A DNA stretch of 64,000 nucleotides, taken from assembly GCA_963714145.1 (NCBI GenBank), contig OY970235.1, positions 7,068,001-7,132,000 of the forward strand. The letters run 5' to 3'. The notes under the pieces were generated by a model. The model ran no database searches. It worked only from the letters and a program-made list of their open reading frames with translations, and was not told where the DNA came from. Both the position numbers and the translations under genes were made by a program. Below are positions 25,800 to 33,226 of the stretch, in pieces (position 1 is the stretch's first letter; every line of letters starts with the position of its first letter). Source of the DNA: JBBWZH01 sp035544115. GTDB lineage: Bacteria; Actinomycetota; Actinomycetes; Mycobacteriales; CADCTP01.

Positions 25800-26433
25800 C
25801 GGCGAGCACCTCGTGGTCGGTGACGGTGAACTGGCGGACGGTGAGCCCGGCATCGTCGACGGTGTCGACCCGGACCAAGGCGGGCAGCTGGACTCCGGCC
25901 ACCTCGGTGTAGCGGTGCTGGAACGTCTCGACCCGCTCCAGCCGGCCCTCGGGCACGGACCAGAACGCGACGTGGAAGTGCGCCGGCAGCGCGCGCCCGT
26001 CCGGCAGCGTCACCCGGCTGTCGATCACGATCAGGAACCGGGCCCGGGCCATCGTCCGATCGATCACCGAGATGTGCCCGTCCTGAACCCGGTAGGACGA
26101 GTGGTACGGGTCGCCGGTGAGCACGATCAGCGGGCCGAGCGGGTGCCCGTCATCCTCGACCCGCTTCTCCCAGCGGCCGTCGCCGTCCTCGTACGTGGCC
26201 GGCCACCGGTGCCCGACGATCGACGCGATCTCGCCGCGCACCCAGCCGACCTCGGCCGCACCGGCCGCCGCGGTGACGTCGATCTCGCGCGGCGAGCGCG
26301 CGGTGACCTGCCCGCTCGACCCGTCCGGCAGGACGAGGCCGGCCCGGAACCCGGTGAACCCGGCCGGGAACCGGTATCCGTTGACCTGCGCGGCCCGTAG
26401 CAGCTCGTCAGCATCCACCCGGGTAGCCGTCAT
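25792..26433 (-). CDS. DUF3386-like protein, first gene of the iron/haem operon
   Basis: 213 residues, soluble, no signal peptide. LLRAAQVNGYRFPAGFTGFRA, GDPYHSSYRVQDGHISVIDR and ARARFLIVIDSRVTLPDGRALP resemble DUF3386, a family of unknown function best known from cyanobacteria. ATG at 26433 has GGAGGG 7 bases upstream and sits directly behind an IdeR-type box. Being first in the operon it is probably iron-repressed and could handle haem or iron inside the cell; that role is inference. Confidence 0.72.
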   Translation of the reverse strand: MTATRVDADELLRAAQVNGYRFPAGFTGFRAGLVLPDGSSGQVTARSPREIDVTAAAGAAEVGWVRGEIASIVGHRWPATYEDGDGRWEKRVEDDGHPLGPLIVLTGDPYHSSYRVQDGHISVIDRTMARARFLIVIDSRVTLPDGRALPAHFHVAFWSVPEGRLERVETFQHRYTEVAGVQLPALVRVDTVDDAGLTVRQFTVTDHEVLADA

Positions 26434-26448
26434 CCAACCCTCCGTAAG

Positions 26449-26467
26449 TTAGGTTAGCCTTACCTAA
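26449..26467 (-). promoter_or_regulatory. IdeR/DtxR-type iron box
   Basis: TTAGGTTAGCCTTACCTAA matches the 19-bp IdeR/DtxR consensus (TTAGGTTAGSCTAACCTAA) at all but one position. It lies 16-34 bp upstream of the DUF3386-like ATG, overlapping the leader/promoter of the hmu operon. Iron-loaded IdeR binding here would block transcription when iron is sufficient. Confidence 0.85.
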
Positions 26468-26612
26468 CCTACCGAGCTCTGGCGCTGCTGAACAGCCCTC
26501 TCCCCGAACCCGACCCCAGCCACCCCGCTATCACGCAGCGTTGGCCGAATCGGACTCAACTGGCAAGATTGTCCGAGATTTGGACACGCAACGTCGCGAT
26601 GGGGAGACCGAG

Positions 26613-26768
26613 ATGGATCAGCGACGGACGAACGAACCGGCCGGTGACGTGCCAGCAGTCAGGCCGGCATCAGCTCCGCGCGGCCGTCCGGTGACGAGGG
26701 TGGTGCGACGCATGCACACGACATCCACCACCGTGTCTGATCTCTGCGTCATCTCGTCTATGCTCTGA
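26613..26768 (+). CDS. Possible small protein (51 residues)
   Basis: ATG at 26613 has GGGGAG 7 bases upstream. The product starts MDQRRTNEPAGDVPAV and ends MHTTSTTVSDLCVISSML. It is divergent from the iron-box operon. No family recognised, and a hydrophobic C-terminal tip is the only notable feature. It could be a chance frame. Confidence 0.25.
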   Translation: MDQRRTNEPAGDVPAVRPASAPRGRPVTRVVRRMHTTSTTVSDLCVISSML

Positions 26769-26972
26769 GCGCACCGGCTGAGCGCGCTCCGGCTAGTGCC
26801 GGCAGGGCGCGCCGTCCCGCCGGTACGAACTCCCGGTCGCCGAACGGCTGGATGCCGGTCCAGGTGCCGGCGTCGTAGCGGAGGATCTGGCCGTGGCCGG
26901 TCATCCCGACGCACTGCCCGGCCAAACTGCAGGACAGCGACCGGATGGGACCGGTCGCGCCGGCGGGCTGGT
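26758..26972 (-). pseudogene. Remnant of a beta-propeller-type protein 3' end
   Basis: Downstream of the regulator stop, another minus frame reads without a start codon: PIRSLSCSLAGQCVGMTGHG then QILRYDAGTWTGIQPFGDRE. That is one blade of the SCxxxxxCVxxxxxGxxLxYDGxxW repeat found in secreted actinobacterial propellers. No start or preceding blades exist, so it looks like a decayed 3' fragment. Confidence 0.4.
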
Positions 26973-29483
26973 TCAGTCGCCGCGCGGGACGGCCGGGTCG
27001 AGGCCGGCGATGGGGTTGATGCGGTGCCGTTCGGCGGCCGGAACGTGCAGGGCGTCGTACCGGGCGCGGGAGCGGTCCGCGAACCGGCGGGCGGCGCGGG
27101 GGCGGCCGAGGACGGCGGCGGTCTCGGCCAGACCGTCGTAGGCCCGGGCCTGCTCGTAGCCGCTGCCGCAGGAGGCGGCGCGCTCGATCGCCTGGCCGAA
27201 CCAGCGGACCGCCTCGGGAGCCCGGCCGAGCTGCGCGTGCAGGCCGCCGAGGTTGTTCAGCGTCATCGCGGCGTCCAGCGGCAGGTGCAGCTCGGTGAAC
27301 AGGGCCAGCGCGCGGCGCAGGTCGCGGTCTGCCTCGGCGAACCGGCGCAGCCGGGTCTGCGCCATCGCGATCGTGCGCAGCGTGATCCCGATGCCCCGGC
27401 CGGCATCCTGCCGCTCGTACAGCGCCAGGGCCTGCTTGCCGAGGCGGACGGCGACCGCGTCGCTGCCGGTGCAGTAGCCGGCCCAGGCCTGGTGGCCCAG
27501 GGTCGCGGCTTCGCCGTAGCCGTCGCCGAGCCGCCGGAAGATCGGCAGGGCCCGGCTGTACTGCTCACCGGCGGCGCGGATCTGGCCCCGCTCGATCAGC
27601 GCGAGCCCGAGGTTGTTGCGGGTCGCCGCGATCGCCCAGTCGTCGCCGGTCCGCTCGGCCGCGGCCAGCGCGTGCCGGTGCGTGTCCAGCCAGGCGTCCC
27701 GGGCCTTCGCCAGGAAGAAGTAGCCGCGCAGCATGTAGGCGAGCTGCCAGCAGGCGGCATCCCAGCCGCGGGCGGCGGCGAGCCGGCAGACGGCGACCAG
27801 GGTGTCCTGCTCGGCCCGGGCCCACTCACCGGCCGCGTCCGCGTCCGGGAACGGGCCCGGCGGCGCCGCGCCGGGGTACGGCTCGACCGGCGGCCGGTGC
27901 CGGTGCGGGGTGAGCTGCTCGTCGGCCCGGACCGCGGCGGCCAGGTAGCCGGTGACCAGCCGGCGCAGCGCGGAGTCGCGGTCCGGGCCGGGCAGGCCGG
28001 CGAGCAGCACCTCGGCCGCGTACGCCCTGGTCAGGTCGTGCAGCTGGTAGGCAGCCCCGCCGGCGGCCAGCAGCAGGTTGTCCTCGGCCAGCCCGCGCAG
28101 CTCGCGCTGGCAGACCCCCGGGGCCGTGTCCGCCAACCAGCCGGCCGCCTCGGCCGGGATCCGAGCCCCGGGCGCCAGGGTGAGCAGCGCGAGCAGCCGG
28201 CGCCGGGGCGCGGGCAGGCCGGCGCAGGACGTGGCCAGCACCGCGGTGGCGCTGCGCTCGCCGTCGTCCAGCTCGGCCAGCCGGGTCCGGCTGTCGTCCA
28301 GCCGGCGGGCCAGCCCGGCCAGGTCGGCGGCATCGCCGCGCTGACCGGCGGCGGCGATCCGGACCGTCAGCGGCAGCTGGCCGCAGCACCGGACGACGTC
28401 CGCGACATGCTCGTCCGTCGCGTCCGCCGAGCCCGTCGGGTCCGCCTGGTCCGCCGGGGCCGCCGGGGCCAGGCCGGCGACGGCCCGGAACAACGCGGTC
28501 GCCTCGGCCAACGGCAGCGGGTCGAGCCGGATCGGGTAGGCGTCGTCCAGCGCGGTGAGCCGGCGCCGGCTGGTGACCAGCAGCGCGCAGCCGGCACCGG
28601 CCGGGATCAGCGGCCGCACCTGGTCGGCCCGCCGGGCGTCGTCCACCACGACCAGGACCCGGCGGTCGTGCAGCACGCTGTGGTACAGCGCCGCCCGCTC
28701 CTCGGTGTGGGCCGGGATGACCCGCCCGGGCACGCCGAGCCGGCGCAGCAGCGTGTCGAGCGCGTCCGCGGCCGGCACCGCCGACCGGTCCGGGGCGTAC
28801 GAGTGCAGGCCGACGAACAGGCAACCGCCCGGGAAGTCGGCGTCCAACAGGTGCCCGGCCAGCACCGCCAGCGCGGTCTTGCCGACGCCGCCCATACCGT
28901 GCAGCAGCACCACCGGGACGCTGCCGGCGGGCCGCCCCGGCCCGGCGAGCAGCCGGCGGATCAGCGCGAGCTCGGCGGCCCGGCCGGTGAAGTGCCCCGG
29001 GGCGGCCGGCAGGTCGAACGGCCGGGTGGGATCGGCGGCCGACCGGGCCCGGCGCGGTGGGACCAGCCGGCTCAGCTCGCCGCCGGTGCCCAGCGCGTCG
29101 TCGCAGCGCCGGGCCAGCATGTCGTTCGGCTGGGACATCCCGGTCTCCACCTTGCTCAGGTAGCCCCGGCTGTAGTGCACCAGCCTGGCCAGGCCGGCCA
29201 GGGACAGCCCACGCTCGGCCCGGGCCCGCCGCAGCGCCGACCCGAACGCCCCGCCCGCCGGACCGGCCGGACCGGCCGGCACGGCCACCGGACCGGCCGA
29301 CACGGCCGCCAGATCGGCCGACACGGCTGCCGGACCGGCCGGCGCGGCTGCCGGACCGGCCGGCGCGGCAGGAGGCTGCGGCCGGGGCTCAGCCACGTCT
29401 GGTGTTTCCGGTCCGAGCACGCGACAGGAGACGGCTACCGGCGGTAGTAGCGATTTCGCACGCTGTGTGTAGCTGGGCGTCAC
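26973..29483 (-). CDS. XRE-HTH / NB-ARC / TPR regulator (STAND ATPase)
   Basis: Up to 836 residues. After an Ala/Gly/Pro/Val-rich low-complexity N-terminus, an XRE-type HTH is visible at about residues 80-125 (GSALRRARAERGLSLAGLARLVHYSRGYLSKVE). The NB-ARC P-loop is LLHGMGGVGKTALA, Walker B VLVVVDDAR and GLPL-like QLPLTVRIAA. The C-terminal third is TPR repeats (AIAATRNNLGLALIERGQ, DAAMTLNNLGGLHAQLGR). Such proteins are signal-dependent transcription regulators. GTG at 29483 gives the longest form; a later start is possible because the first ~75 residues are weakly conserved in type. Confidence 0.88.
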   Translation of the reverse strand: MTPSYTQRAKSLLPPVAVSCRVLGPETPDVAEPRPQPPAAPAGPAAAPAGPAAVSADLAAVSAGPVAVPAGPAGPAGGAFGSALRRARAERGLSLAGLARLVHYSRGYLSKVETGMSQPNDMLARRCDDALGTGGELSRLVPPRRARSAADPTRPFDLPAAPGHFTGRAAELALIRRLLAGPGRPAGSVPVVLLHGMGGVGKTALAVLAGHLLDADFPGGCLFVGLHSYAPDRSAVPAADALDTLLRRLGVPGRVIPAHTEERAALYHSVLHDRRVLVVVDDARRADQVRPLIPAGAGCALLVTSRRRLTALDDAYPIRLDPLPLAEATALFRAVAGLAPAAPADQADPTGSADATDEHVADVVRCCGQLPLTVRIAAAGQRGDAADLAGLARRLDDSRTRLAELDDGERSATAVLATSCAGLPAPRRRLLALLTLAPGARIPAEAAGWLADTAPGVCQRELRGLAEDNLLLAAGGAAYQLHDLTRAYAAEVLLAGLPGPDRDSALRRLVTGYLAAAVRADEQLTPHRHRPPVEPYPGAAPPGPFPDADAAGEWARAEQDTLVAVCRLAAARGWDAACWQLAYMLRGYFFLAKARDAWLDTHRHALAAAERTGDDWAIAATRNNLGLALIERGQIRAAGEQYSRALPIFRRLGDGYGEAATLGHQAWAGYCTGSDAVAVRLGKQALALYERQDAGRGIGITLRTIAMAQTRLRRFAEADRDLRRALALFTELHLPLDAAMTLNNLGGLHAQLGRAPEAVRWFGQAIERAASCGSGYEQARAYDGLAETAAVLGRPRAARRFADRSRARYDALHVPAAERHRINPIAGLDPAVPRGD

Positions 29484-29509
29484 CAGTCACCGCCTCTGGA
29501 GGGTCAACC

Positions 29510-29665
29510 ATGGCCTGGATCTCCACTCCGCTCTCGCACCTGCGCCGGCTCGGCCGCCACCTGGGCCGGGCCCGGCAGCGCCGGCTGCTGCTCGAACTGG
29601 ACCGCCGCGCCGCCTGGGCCACTCAGGCCCGGACCACGCCGACGATGTCGGGCCGGCAGCGCTGA
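29510..29665 (+). CDS. Small basic protein (51 residues), divergent from the NB-ARC regulator
   Basis: ATG 29510 follows GGAGGG by 7 bases. The product (MAWISTPLSHLRRLGRHL, then RQRRLLLELDRRAAW) is strongly basic with an amphipathic helix pattern. No family match; it loosely recalls the Arg-rich DUF1127 type but lacks that motif. Position directly divergent from the regulator suggests it may be regulated by it. Its presence as a real gene rests on the ribosome site only. Confidence 0.45.
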   Translation: MAWISTPLSHLRRLGRHLGRARQRRLLLELDRRAAWATQARTTPTMSGRQR

Positions 29666-29766
29666 CGTGCCGCACCATTCCGTCTCCTCAATTCCCCGGC
29701 CGGCGGCCGACCCGCTGGCAATTATGCGCAGATCGGCGGCCGCCCCGGCGGGCCTGCCCAGCTATT

Positions 29767-29781
29767 GGCCGGGAACTGTCC
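29767..29781 (+). promoter_or_regulatory. Shared promoter-proximal motif, copy 1
   Basis: GGCCGGGAACTGTCC matches GGCCnnnRACTGTCC, also found at 31246 and 33095. A weaker TTCCA half-site follows about 19 bp later. It lies 156 bp upstream of the tiny ORF at 29937. Confidence 0.5.
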
Positions 29782-29865
29782 GGCGGCCGCACTGATTCCA
29801 TGTTTCCAGCTTCTCACCGGCGACAGGAAAGGTCTTATCAGGCGCCCGCGGCGGCGTCAGGATCG

Positions 29866-29904
29866 GTGGTGTCGGACCGGCGGATTCCACCGCTCCGACA
29901 CCAC
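29866..29904 (+). promoter_or_regulatory. Strong hairpin upstream of the tiny ORF
   Basis: GTGGTGTCGGA (29866-29876) pairs perfectly with TCCGACACCAC (29894-29904); CGG/CCG inside the 17-base loop can extend the stem. It ends 33 bp before the ATG at 29937 and leaves the Shine-Dalgarno free. It could be a terminator of an upstream transcript, an attenuator or a leader structure. Confidence 0.55.
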
Positions 29905-29936
29905 TGAAAGGCCTATCCGGGAAGGAGGTGTCGAAT

Positions 29937-30017
29937 ATGGAGCCGCACGGGTTCATCGGGTTCGCCGTTGCGTTGTTCGACCTGGCGACGTTCTGGCTGC
30001 AGCTGCTGGCGTTCTGA
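29937..30017 (+). CDS. Tiny hydrophobic ORF (26 residues) with near-consensus Shine-Dalgarno
   Basis: GGAAGGAGGTG ends 6 bases before ATG 29937, the best ribosome site seen in the window. The product (MEPHGFIGFAVALF, ending FWLQLLAF) is almost wholly hydrophobic after four residues and would span or coat the membrane. It lies downstream of a hairpin and of a promoter motif shared with the Hsp70-like and membrane-protein genes. No family recognised. Toxin-like peptide, membrane regulator and leader peptide are all possible. Confidence 0.5.
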   Translation: MEPHGFIGFAVALFDLATFWLQLLAF

Positions 30018-30146
30018 CGGCAGGAGCGCGCAGGTTGGCGACCGCCGCGCTCCCACCGGCCGAGCGACCTCGAATCAAGGCGCCGCCCAGCAGGGTAGCG
30101 CCGAACCGCACGGAAATGCCGGCCGCGACTATCCGCGGCCGGCATT

Positions 30147-31151
30147 TCACCCGTCCGGCACCGGCGGCCGGTAGTCGAGCCGGTAGGCGGGGCCGTTGTT
30201 CCAGGCCGCGCCGTACCCGCGGCCGATCGACAGGCCGGTGAACTGCTGCCGCAGCTCACCGCAGCCGTCCAACTCGACCGGCTCGCCGGTCAGCCCCTCG
30301 TCGACATCCCGCGGATAGCAGCCGCTGATCCGGCGCACGTCCACCGGCAGCCGGTCGGCGTCGAACCGGATCCGGAGCTCGAACGCGTCGCACCGGCGGT
30401 GTGAGGTGAAGACATAGTGCGTCCGCATCACCTGCCGCGGCGGCACCCGAAAGAGCAGCCCGTACTCGTGCCGCTCCCCCGCCGCGAGCGGGTGCGGCAG
30501 GCGCAACCGGAAGCGGAACCGGCTGTCCGTGTCGCGCTCCCGGCCGGCGATCATCACGCCGTAGAGCACCTCGAAATCCAGCTCATGCGGGTTCTCCCGG
30601 GCGGTCGGATCGCGCGGCAGGGTCAGCAGCGAGTCCAGCTCGGTCAGCCCGTCCCGGCTGGCCACCACGACCCGGCGTTCCAGCGCCTCCGGGGTGGGCC
30701 GGTCCAGCCGGAGCAGCGCGCCGAACCGCTCGATGTAGTACTCGTCATGGCCACTGGGCGGGCCGTCCGGCGGCGCTTCGACCAGCGCACCGGCCTGCTC
30801 GGCGAGCTGTGCCAGGGCGTCTTCCATCCGCCGCCGGGCGGTGCGGGTGTCCCGTTCCAGGACGCCGGCCAGCCATTCCGTCCGCTGCGCCAGGAATGGA
30901 TGCCGGGCCTGCGGGTGCAGCGCCAGCGCGGCCTTTGCCGCCTTCGCCAGATCCGGTGGCAGCAAATCGGCCAGCGCGTTCAGCCGGTCGGTCAGCTTCT
31001 GCCGGACCAGGCCGGGCGGATCACCCGGCAACACCCCGGACAGTGCCCGCAGCCCCGGCCCGGCTTCCCGGTCGAGGTTGACCAGATTTATCCCGCGGCC
31101 CTTGCGGAGCGTCTTGAGTTCGGTCAGCAGATCGTGCCTGTCGTCCCCCAT
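30147..31151 (-). CDS. Actinobacterial protein of unknown function (334 residues)
   Basis: The N-terminus LLTELKTLRKGRGINLVNLD, followed by EAGPGLRALSGVLPGD and RTARRRMEDALAQLAEQA, matches a helical domain I know from many uncharacterised actinobacterial proteins next to STAND or regulatory genes. Residues 140-334 form a beta-rich domain (EYYIERFGALLRLD, SRFRFRLRLPHPLAAGE, RQVMRTHYVFTSHRRCDAFELRIRFD). No catalytic motif, signal or membrane segment. It sits on the minus strand inside the cluster whose plus-strand genes share a promoter motif, and is divergent from the Hsp70-like gene. Confidence 0.7.
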   Translation of the reverse strand: MGDDRHDLLTELKTLRKGRGINLVNLDREAGPGLRALSGVLPGDPPGLVRQKLTDRLNALADLLPPDLAKAAKAALALHPQARHPFLAQRTEWLAGVLERDTRTARRRMEDALAQLAEQAGALVEAPPDGPPSGHDEYYIERFGALLRLDRPTPEALERRVVVASRDGLTELDSLLTLPRDPTARENPHELDFEVLYGVMIAGRERDTDSRFRFRLRLPHPLAAGERHEYGLLFRVPPRQVMRTHYVFTSHRRCDAFELRIRFDADRLPVDVRRISGCYPRDVDEGLTGEPVELDGCGELRQQFTGLSIGRGYGAAWNNGPAYRLDYRPPVPDG

Positions 31152-31245
31152 TCAGGTTCCTCCAGTCACGACCTACCGGTTCCCGACGGCCGTCAGTTTA
31201 GCGACGCGGAGCGGGCCGCCGGGCCTTTCCGCGAGCACAGAATCT

Positions 31246-31260
31246 GGCCAGCGACTGTCC
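31246..31260 (+). promoter_or_regulatory. Shared promoter-proximal motif, copy 2
   Basis: GGCCAGCGACTGTCC, followed by a second CTGTCCAG at 31274-31281. It lies 106 bp upstream of the small ORF at 31366 that leads into the Hsp70-like gene. Confidence 0.5.
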
Positions 31261-31365
31261 ACCGACCGGCGCTCTGTCCAGGAAGTCGCCTTACCGGCAC
31301 GGCGGCGCCGGGTGAGGATCCCGGTATCGAGATGCTGACCGCCGCGGCCGCAAAGGAGGGCGCTT

Positions 31366-31491
31366 GTGCGCCACCGTTGGCAGTGCGGGTTGTCCCAGCC
31401 GGGCACGCCGTCCGGCCGGTATGGGGGGATGGCCGCGGCGGTCGGCAGCTCGAATGCGCGGCCGGCCGCGGACAAAGGCCGCCGGCATTGA
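31366..31491 (+). CDS. Small ORF (41 residues) coupled to the Hsp70-like gene
   Basis: AAAGGAGGG lies 5 bases before GTG 31366. The product starts MRHRWQCGLSQPGTPSGRYG and ends DKGRRH. Its TGA (31489-31491) overlaps the TTG start of the Hsp70-like gene as TTGA, so the strong ribosome site here would feed translation of the poorly served Hsp70 start. No family recognised; it could be a regulatory leader or a genuine partner peptide. Confidence 0.45.
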   Translation: MRHRWQCGLSQPGTPSGRYGGMAAAVGSSNARPAADKGRRH

Positions 31492-33056
31492 CCCGGCGCA
31501 CGATCGGCGTCGACCTGGGAACGACATATGCGGTAGTGGCGGCGCACACCGGCGGTGGCGAGCCACAGGTCATTCCGAACCGGCACGGGCAGCGGAAGAC
31601 CCGGTCGATCGTCGCGTTTCCGGGCGGCCCACCGGTGGTCGGCGAGCCCGCCGCCGGCTGCCCACCGGGCGCGGTCGTGCGCTGCGTCAAGGAGGTCGTG
31701 GGCGACCCGAGCTGGCGGTTCCGGTCCGGCGACCGGTCGTACCGGCCGGAGGAGATAGTGGCGATGATCCTGGCCCGGCTGGCCGCGGACGCCGCGGCGG
31801 CCCTCGGCGGCCCGGTCACCGACGCGGTGCTGACCGTGCCGGCCAGCTTCGACGCGGCCGCGCGCCGGGCGGTCGAGAACGCCGCGGGCATCGCCGGCCT
31901 GCGGGTGGCCACGATCCTGGCCGAGCCGACCGCCGCCGCCCTGGCCTACGCGGCCACCGTCGGCGGCACCGTGCTGGTCTACGCCCTCGGCGGCGGCGCC
32001 TTCGACGCCAGCGTGCTGCGGCTGCGCCCGGACGGCGTCGAGGCGCTGGCCAGCCGGGGCGACCGCGCGCTCGGCGGCTGGGACTGGGACAACGCGCTGA
32101 TGCGGCTGCTCAGCCGGCGGCTGGTCGCGGCCGGCGGCCCGGACCTGGTGCGTGCCTCCGACGCGGACGAGGCCTACCTGCGCGGCCGCGCGGAGGCGGT
32201 GAAGCACCGGCTCAGCACGGCCCACCGGGCCGACGCGGTGCTGCGGCGCGACGCCGTGGCCTGGCGGGTCCCGGTCACCCGGGCCGAGTTCGAGGCCGCG
32301 TCGGGTCCGCTGCTGGACCGCACCGCGCTGCTCGTCCGCCGGACCCTGGCCGACGCCGGGCTCGACGCCGGCGGGCTCGACCGGGTGCTGCTGGTCGGCG
32401 ACGGCACCGGCATGCCGATGGTCCGCCGGATGCTCCGGCAGACCCTGGGCGTGCCGCTGGACCGCTCGATCCGCCCGGACGAGGTGGTCGCGCTCGGCGC
32501 CGCCCTGCTCACCCCCACCCTGCCCACCGGCCGCCGGCCCAGCCCGGCCGGGACGGCCGGAGCTACCGAGCCGGCCGGGACGGCCGGGATGGCCGGGATG
32601 GCCGGGATGGCCGGGGGCGCGCCGGGGGTGCGGGAGGTCGCCACGCTCGGGCTCGGGGTGCTGGCCCGGGACGCGGACACCGGCGCGGTCCGCAACGTGG
32701 TGGTCGTCCCGGCCGGCGCCCGGCTGCCGGCCGAGGGGCGGACGACGGCCACCACCAGTGAGGACGGACAGACCCGGGCGCTGATCGAGGTGACCCAGGG
32801 CGACTCGCCCCGGCCCGGGGAGGTCCGCGTGCTCGGTCGCCAGGTGGTGCCGCTGCCGGCCGGGCCGGCCGGCACCCCGATCGAGATCGCCTGCTCGTAC
32901 GGCGCCGATCAGTTGCCGTACGTGGCGGCGATCGTCGCCGGCCGGTCCACCGGCCGGCGCCCGGTCCGGGTGGACAGCGCGATGACCGGGCCGGAGGTAC
33001 GCGCCGCCGCCGACCGGCTGGCGGCGCTGCTATCCGTCGACCCGCCGTTCCGATAG
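31488..33056 (+). CDS. Hsp70-like protein with altered ATPase motif
   Basis: 522 residues from TTG 31488. Phosphate-1 motif TIGVDLGTTYAVVA is intact and the phosphate-2 region is VLVYALGGGAFDASVL: the Asp and Thr corresponding to E. coli DnaK D194 and T199 are both Ala (residues 166 and 171). Adenosine-motif-like VLLVGDGTGMPMVRRML follows. A short Gly-Met-Ala repeat (AGMAGMAGMAG) separates the nucleotide domain from a beta-sandwich substrate domain (RTTATTSEDGQTRALIEVTQGD); the helical lid is missing. It may bind clients or nucleotide without normal hydrolysis. It is not housekeeping DnaK. Confidence 0.85.
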   Translation: MTRRTIGVDLGTTYAVVAAHTGGGEPQVIPNRHGQRKTRSIVAFPGGPPVVGEPAAGCPPGAVVRCVKEVVGDPSWRFRSGDRSYRPEEIVAMILARLAADAAAALGGPVTDAVLTVPASFDAAARRAVENAAGIAGLRVATILAEPTAAALAYAATVGGTVLVYALGGGAFDASVLRLRPDGVEALASRGDRALGGWDWDNALMRLLSRRLVAAGGPDLVRASDADEAYLRGRAEAVKHRLSTAHRADAVLRRDAVAWRVPVTRAEFEAASGPLLDRTALLVRRTLADAGLDAGGLDRVLLVGDGTGMPMVRRMLRQTLGVPLDRSIRPDEVVALGAALLTPTLPTGRRPSPAGTAGATEPAGTAGMAGMAGMAGGAPGVREVATLGLGVLARDADTGAVRNVVVVPAGARLPAEGRTTATTSEDGQTRALIEVTQGDSPRPGEVRVLGRQVVPLPAGPAGTPIEIACSYGADQLPYVAAIVAGRSTGRRPVRVDSAMTGPEVRAAADRLAALLSVDPPFR

Positions 33057-33094
33057 CACCCGGAAAAGCGGCCGGGCCGGGCCGGGCAATTTCT

Positions 33095-33109
33095 GGCCAA
33101 CAACTGTCC
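33095..33109 (+). promoter_or_regulatory. Shared promoter-proximal motif, copy 3
   Basis: GGCCAACAACTGTCC, followed by ATTGTCCAG at 33123-33131. It lies 118 bp upstream of the membrane-protein gene and is the closest of the three to a start codon. Confidence 0.5.
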
Positions 33110-33226
33110 GGCGGGTGGCGAGATTGTCCAGCGCCGGAGTTCTGGGTTCCGGTCCGCCGGCGCGGCACCGTCGGCATTCTGGGGCGCGCACCACTGGGGG
33201 AACGCACAATAGATTGTGAGTGATCG

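Noticed and set aside
26541..26612. TTG extension of the 26613 small ORF
   Set aside because: No ribosome site at the TTG; ATG 26613 has GGGGAG upstream, and even that gene is doubtful.
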